From contig DKEN01000104.1 of the NCBI GenBank assembly GCA_002452515.1, positions 1,917-12,023 on the forward strand: 10,107 nt of DNA. Reading direction: 5' to 3'. Below, one piece after another: positions 6,440 through 10,107 of this stretch. Below the pieces are notes generated by a model, which was not told the origin of the DNA, did not search any database, and saw only the letters and a program-made list of their open reading frames with translations. Numbering within the stretch: position 1 is the stretch's first letter; each line of letters opens with the position of its first letter. Both the position numbers and the translations under genes were made by a program. Source of the stretch: Spartobacteria bacterium UBA6821 (lineage in GTDB: Bacteria; Verrucomicrobiota; Verrucomicrobiia; Chthoniobacterales; UBA6821).

Positions 6440-7951
6440 TTATGGTCTTGCCGGCATGGATGGAGATGGATTGCCCAGCGGAGAACCCGGAACTGTGATT
6501 GGGGCAGGAGGAGGAACGGGTGCAGTAGTGCTCTGGGTGGTGGGGTATGTATTGGCAAGGAAGAGCTTCATTCCCTGTTCATAATCCTCCGGGTGCTCTT
6601 TTTTGATCTCGTCCAGAGTCTTGCCAATAGCCTCGGCTGGGACAAGGTCTCCACCAGTTTTCAGGGTAACTTCGTAGGAGACCACGGCAGGAACGAACTG
6701 TCCTGCTTCTTGCTGATTTTGAGCCGCAAGGAGTGGTTCAAGAAAAGGAAGTGGTCCTATAACAGCAAACGGGCTCCCATAAATCTGTGTTGCATCGAAT
6801 TTCGTCTGAACCTGGTAGATCCGGGAAATCAGTTTTGCATCGGCAGTTTGCCTAGCATTATCCATCATGCGTGCCAGGTATTTTGGAACAGTTTCTCCCG
6901 GCAACGGCTGCTGCTTTTCGTCGACTCGCAAGAACTGAGGAAGAACAAGACGGAGTAATTCCATGCGGAGTGGCATCGTGGGAACATATCCCGGATCCGG
7001 GGGAAAGTTTGGCTGTACGATGACCTGAGCAGGAAGCCCTGCCTTGAACTCGCGATATGATTGATACATCGAGCTCAACTGTGTCGTGATTGAATTGATA
7101 TAAGGAGTTACATCACTGTTCGCGATTGAGGGATTGCGCGGCATCGCGCTCAGCTCTTCACAAGCAGCAGGAATTGCATCTAGGGAAGTGGTCTTATCCA
7201 GAATTTCCTGTATTTTTTTCCGTGGATTATCAGGTTGATCCGTCTTGGGCTGATCGGGTTTCGGCTGATCCAGTTTGGAAAGCTGATTAATTCGATCCAA
7301 CACCTGTGAACGTGGAATAAGATCTGTCGAAGCGTTCCCTGCGATATTTTGGAGAGTTTGGAGTGCCTGCTGTTTATTACCTGCGTCACGGTTGGAAAGA
7401 TAATCCTGCCAACTGATCACAAACTGCCTCGTATTTCGCAACTTGTTCATCAACTGAGGCGAGGATCCGGAGTTCATCACTTCCAGGCGTCCTTGCAGAT
7501 GAGAGAGTTCATTGATACTTCCGTCGAGATCGGCAGCGGTTTTAGATCCCTGGATGGCCTTGCCTGCGGCACTGATGGCTGTATCAACTTCTGCACGCAA
7601 AGCCTCCTCTTTGGCTGCTCTCTCGGCATCCATGGCTTTCTTCAACCTATCAGCCGATTTCATCACGGCCTCCGTCTTAAAGTACGCAGATAGCTGATTT
7701 AAGATTGCAGCAATTTGTGAAGGATCACCCTGTGAAATTTGAGATTTCAATTGAAGAAGGATCATATTTTGTACACCGGCCGCAGGATTACCCATACTTG
7801 CCGACTGTTGCTGCTTGGCCTCCTCCTCCATGGCGAGACGCAGTGCTTTCAAAGAATCCGAGGTCTCATCAGCCAACAACGGTGATGAGTAAACAAGAAA
7901 CAGGCAGAGGGTGACCAATAGCCGATCTGTGATTGTGGGAGATTTGACCAT
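6440..7951 (-). CDS. Secreted protein of unknown family, paralog of the upstream gene product
   Basis: 503 residues. A signal peptide (LLVTLCLFLVYSSPLLA, 11-27) is followed by a helical, Gln/Ala-rich region with coiled-coil character (about 30-160). A WQDYL block (181-185) and IPRSQVLDRINQL (212-224) follow. Then comes a linker with three DQP units (228-240), a central domain with PLRMELLRLVLP (327-338), and a late block with AVVSYE (422-427) and EHPEDYEQGMKLF (452-464). The tail from about 470 is Pro/Thr/Ser-rich and of low complexity. Every one of these blocks recurs in the same order in the protein encoded immediately upstream, so the two are tandem duplicates that have diverged strongly. 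I recognise no named domain. Only one base separates its ATG from the upstream stop, so coupling is likely. No Shine-Dalgarno motif precedes the start. Periplasmic or surface location follows from the signal peptide. Confidence 0.8.
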   Translation of the reverse strand: MVKSPTITDRLLVTLCLFLVYSSPLLADETSDSLKALRLAMEEEAKQQQSASMGNPAAGVQNMILLQLKSQISQGDPSQIAAILNQLSAYFKTEAVMKSADRLKKAMDAERAAKEEALRAEVDTAISAAGKAIQGSKTAADLDGSINELSHLQGRLEVMNSGSSPQLMNKLRNTRQFVISWQDYLSNRDAGNKQQALQTLQNIAGNASTDLIPRSQVLDRINQLSKLDQPKPDQPKTDQPDNPRKKIQEILDKTTSLDAIPAACEELSAMPRNPSIANSDVTPYINSITTQLSSMYQSYREFKAGLPAQVIVQPNFPPDPGYVPTMPLRMELLRLVLPQFLRVDEKQQPLPGETVPKYLARMMDNARQTADAKLISRIYQVQTKFDATQIYGSPFAVIGPLPFLEPLLAAQNQQEAGQFVPAVVSYEVTLKTGGDLVPAEAIGKTLDEIKKEHPEDYEQGMKLFLANTYPTTQSTTAPVPPPAPITVPGSPLGNPSPSMPARP

Positions 7952-7952
7952 G

Positions 7953-9551
7953 TTATTTATTGGTTGTTGTCGAGGGAGACGGAGTTGGAGATGGAGTGGC
8001 CGCAGGTATCAAGATGGATGGATTCGGGGATGGCTGTTGATTAGGAGGCCTTCCAAATGCAGGTCTTCCAAATGGAGGCATTCCAGGTTGCTGAGGTCGC
8101 CACTGACGCGGTCTGGGAAGTGCGCGGCGAATAAGTTGTGGGTCTGTAAAATAAAGCTCTAACCCTTGACGATACTCTTCCGGATGGGCTGCCTTGATCG
8201 CCTCCAACTTCTCCCCGATGATTTTCGGCGGGATGAGGTTACTACCGCTAGCGAGAGCTTGCTCATAAGAAACTACCGCAAGAGAAAATTGAGCTGAGGC
8301 GGAAAAATTATCCCCGGAAACAAGCAACTCTGCTTGGGATTTCAGCTCTGGATCGGGTGGAGTTCCCTCTTTGATTAATCGTTGTACTTCTATGGCGCGA
8401 GCAGCCAGAGGATAATCCCCGCGCTGGATGGCCTCGGTTGAAATTCGCCCGAGAAATTCATAGGGAACTTCACCTGACTTGGGTACAGTATCTGACGCCA
8501 ATCCAAGATAGCGGGGGAGCACAAGCCTGAGGAGTTCAACGCGAAGTGGAGTGACGATTCCTTGTAAGGAACCAAGATTTGATTCCTTAAAGGCCACTTC
8601 AACACTGGCAGGCAACCCAGACTGAAAATCGAGATAAGCCTTGTTGAGCGGGGCCAGAACATTCAGTGAATCAAGGATAAACTGCTGATAGCTCCCGAAA
8701 TCAGAGTTTCTAAGCATCGGCGTTAGTGCATTCACAATCCCCGGTAAGTCGGAAAGCCTTTTTGCATCAAATTCAATGGCACCAGTAGATGGGTTGATCC
8801 TGAGCGGCTTTTCGACTGAAGGATGATCTAATTGCCCTGCGGGCTTCACTTCTGCACTGCCATCATTGCTAGGCATTGGCGGGTTGATCATGAAATTCAG
8901 CCTGCTCAAAATTTCAGATCGCGGGATCCATCCCAATTGGAGAGTCCGACTGTTGCAGAGGCTTTCAAGGGCTTGCCGGGCACTCTCTGTGTGACCTGCT
9001 GCAGTAGAGGAATAGTAATTTTGCCATTGTGTTGTGAACTCAATCGCCGCATCGACTTGATTCAACGCAGCAGAAACTTCCACTGAGTTCTGTGGCGTCC
9101 GTATCTTCTGCACCTGATTAAGATCTCGCAACACTGAATCGAAATCCGCCGTTTTATTGGCCGTCTGGACTGTTACTTCTGCTCTTTTCAACGTTGCATT
9201 GATTTCCTCCAAGGATTTCTCCTCGCGCTTCTCTCGATCGATTTGCAGTTGAGAGAGTATCTCCTCGTATTTTTTTTGAAGTTTATCGGAATCAATATAT
9301 CCAGCCAACCCTAGCAACGATGTTTCTAGTTGAGCCGCATCTCCCCTTGAAATGGCATTTTGGAGCTGCGCCAAGAGTATCCGCTGATTACTCGGAACTC
9401 CTGACTGCTGGTTTTTATTGGAAGCGCTCTGTTGATCGAAGCTTTGTTGAAGCGCTGTCACAAAGCGCTCCAATTCCTTGTTTTGTTCGACAGCCCGAGT
9501 CTGCGGAATGGAGAGAAAGATCATCCCGATTGAGAGCACAAGTCGCTTCAT
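7953..9551 (-). CDS. Secreted protein of unknown family, first gene of the paralog operon
   Basis: 532 residues. The signal peptide is MKRLVLSIGMIFLSIPQTRA (1-20). A charged, probably coiled-coil region (about 55-150, rich in Glu, Lys and Gln) is followed by WQNYY (176-180) and IPRSEILSRLNFM (209-221). Next come a linker, a central domain with PLRVELLRLVLP (335-346) and a late block with AVVSYE (425-430) and AHPEEYRQGLELY (455-467). The tail from about 477 is Pro/Gln/Arg-rich with FGRP repeated (494-502), then Pro/Ser/Thr-rich to the end. The order and spacing match the next gene in the operon along the whole length. I know no function for this family. It might be an oligomeric envelope or surface component, which is inference from the signal peptide, helical content and the Big-1 neighbour. 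No ribosome-binding site is seen before ATG 9551. Confidence 0.8.
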   Translation of the reverse strand: MKRLVLSIGMIFLSIPQTRAVEQNKELERFVTALQQSFDQQSASNKNQQSGVPSNQRILLAQLQNAISRGDAAQLETSLLGLAGYIDSDKLQKKYEEILSQLQIDREKREEKSLEEINATLKRAEVTVQTANKTADFDSVLRDLNQVQKIRTPQNSVEVSAALNQVDAAIEFTTQWQNYYSSTAAGHTESARQALESLCNSRTLQLGWIPRSEILSRLNFMINPPMPSNDGSAEVKPAGQLDHPSVEKPLRINPSTGAIEFDAKRLSDLPGIVNALTPMLRNSDFGSYQQFILDSLNVLAPLNKAYLDFQSGLPASVEVAFKESNLGSLQGIVTPLRVELLRLVLPRYLGLASDTVPKSGEVPYEFLGRISTEAIQRGDYPLAARAIEVQRLIKEGTPPDPELKSQAELLVSGDNFSASAQFSLAVVSYEQALASGSNLIPPKIIGEKLEAIKAAHPEEYRQGLELYFTDPQLIRRALPRPRQWRPQQPGMPPFGRPAFGRPPNQQPSPNPSILIPAATPSPTPSPSTTTNK

Positions 9552-9568
9552 GACTGTTTTTTAAAAGG

Positions 9569-9582
9569 GCTCATTATTGAGC
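9569..9582 (-). promoter_or_regulatory. Palindrome over a possible -10 box upstream of the paralog operon
   Basis: GCTCA (9569-9573) and TGAGC (9578-9582) form a perfect five-base inverted repeat around TTAT, 17 bases before the start of the first gene. Read on the minus strand, its centre gives AATAAT, a 5/6 match to a -10 box, with no good -35 partner. It could be an operator overlapping the promoter or simply a small leader hairpin. Confidence 0.22.
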
Positions 9583-9657
9583 TGCACCGGATAGAAAGTG
9601 CGACTTTCCAAGGGTTACCTTGGCATCTCAGGAATGGGGGGAAGTCCATGATGTTCG

Positions 9658-9933
9658 TTGACTGGTATCAATACTACAGGAGTTCGACAAGCCCGGTCAT
9701 TTTCAAAACTCCTAAAAATGGCTATTGATCGCTTCTTCGGAAGTATTGAGATGCTCGGGTTGATCGGTGATCAGCAAAAGTCGGAAGGGCCTGTCTGGGA
9801 ATACATCGGAGTGATGAACAACAACTTTGGCATCATTGGCGTGCTGATGGTGGGAATCATTAACTGGCTGCTCCCAGCCGCAATCTATAGACAGAAGTGG
9901 TGTGATTTTGCTGGAGAAGTCCTAGATTTTTAG
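9658..9933 (+). pseudogene. C-terminal remnant of a HoxN/NixA-type nickel/cobalt permease
   Basis: The open frame runs from a TTG at 9658 (an ATG lies at 9718) to a TAG at 9931-9933. From about 9733 the product reads FFGSIEMLGLIGD, then GPVWEYIGVMNNNFGIIGVL and a hydrophobic stretch ending AAIYRQKW. From memory this matches the last two membrane segments of HoxN/HupN/NixA nickel/cobalt permeases, where the pattern is G-T/S-IE-x-LGLI, GPFW, LNxNFG, VGIF and IYR-K. Intact members have about eight membrane helices and roughly 280-370 residues, so nearly all of the N-terminal part, including the metal-binding HX4DH helix, is missing. The first 20 residues do not resemble the family. In another frame, 9648-9728 has a very weak likeness to the preceding part of the family, which would imply frameshift decay. 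It lies head-to-head with the paralog operon and is unlikely to transport metal. Confidence 0.6.
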
Positions 9934-9934
9934 A

Positions 9935-10107
9935 GCCTGTCTGGAAATTAGGAAGCGCCGCGTTGCTGGGGATTTTTTGCCTGGCCAAGGCGGGAGGGCG
10001 GCGGCAATCCCCGCAGCGGGCTTATCCCGTCCGATCAACGCAGGCCAGACGAAAAAAGACCCGCAACCCTTCGGGCGAGAGCAAGAAAGGCCGTCTGGCA
10101 GCGTTAC
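9935..10107. repeat. GC-rich stretch of nested inverted repeats, possibly a dispersed repeat or mobile-element end
   Basis: Base composition changes abruptly right after the permease remnant. GTCTGG (9939-9944) pairs with CCAGAC (10045-10050). Inside that, GCTGGGGATT (9965-9974) pairs with AATCCCC plus AGC (10006-10012, 10015-10017) across a two-base bulge. GCCT/AGGC near 9980-9991 adds an inner stem. GTCTGGC appears once more at 10093-10099. One frame on each strand stays open to the window edge (minus strand stop at 9922-9924), but neither translation resembles a protein I know, and high GC explains the openness. No transposase is seen. It could be an insertion-sequence end, a MITE or a multi-copy intergenic repeat. 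Confidence 0.4.

Noticed and set aside
6406..6558. N-terminal extension of the ankyrin-Big-1 frame
   Set aside because: It overlaps the upstream gene and would bury the signal peptide that starts at the ATG ending at 6405.
6185..6958. Long plus-strand open frame (257 codons)
   Set aside because: It is antisense to two minus-strand genes with clear signal peptides and domain or paralog support, and its own translation shows no domain.
7236..7266. DQP-coding repeats as a CRISPR-like or tandem DNA array
   Set aside because: They are short in-frame units within a coding linker, with no spacers.
9922..10107. Partial minus-strand coding frame open at the right edge
   Set aside because: There are no stops for about 61 codons, but a frame on the other strand is also open, the region is GC-rich and palindromic, and the translation resembles nothing I know.

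Overview
The window looks like chromosomal DNA from a Gram-negative member of the PVC group, most likely Verrucomicrobiota. That placement is inference. It rests on a stand-alone pseudopilin of the type common there, a secreted GH43-like sugar hydrolase, large signal-peptide proteins of unknown family, a moderate to high GC content, and start sites that mostly lack a Shine-Dalgarno motif. No ribosomal or other phylogenetic marker is present.

Layout from left to right. (1) A minus-strand gene (175-1149) encodes a CYTH domain fused to a Nudix domain, both with some signature residues changed. It is divergent from a tRNA-His(GTG) gene (1238-1310), and the spacer between them has back-to-back TTGACA boxes. 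(2) A minus-strand gene for a secreted five-bladed beta-propeller glycosidase of GH43 type (1359-2327) follows, convergent with the tRNA. (3) A plus-strand operon (2603-5419) has four genes that overlap or nearly touch. They encode a single-pass membrane protein with repeated charged motifs, a pseudopilin, an ABC-transporter ATPase and an ABC-2 type permease. (4) A convergent minus-strand operon (9551 to 5482) encodes two paralogous secreted proteins of about 500 residues with no family I recognise, then a secreted protein joining ankyrin repeats to a Big-1/invasin-like Ig domain. (5) The right end carries a decayed C-terminal piece of a HoxN/NixA-type nickel-cobalt permease. It abuts a GC-rich stretch rich in inverted repeats that runs off the window and may be a dispersed repeat or mobile-element end.

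The four-gene plus-strand operon reads as an envelope module: an export or efflux pump translationally coupled to a pilin-like protein and a membrane-anchored helical protein. The three-gene minus-strand operon is the best candidate for something undescribed. All three products have signal peptides, the first two are full-length duplicates of each other with proline-rich tails, and the third carries two protein-protein interaction modules. Their joint function cannot be read from sequence; a cell-surface or periplasmic assembly is an inference.

No CRISPR array, intact transposase, rRNA or convincing riboswitch was seen.
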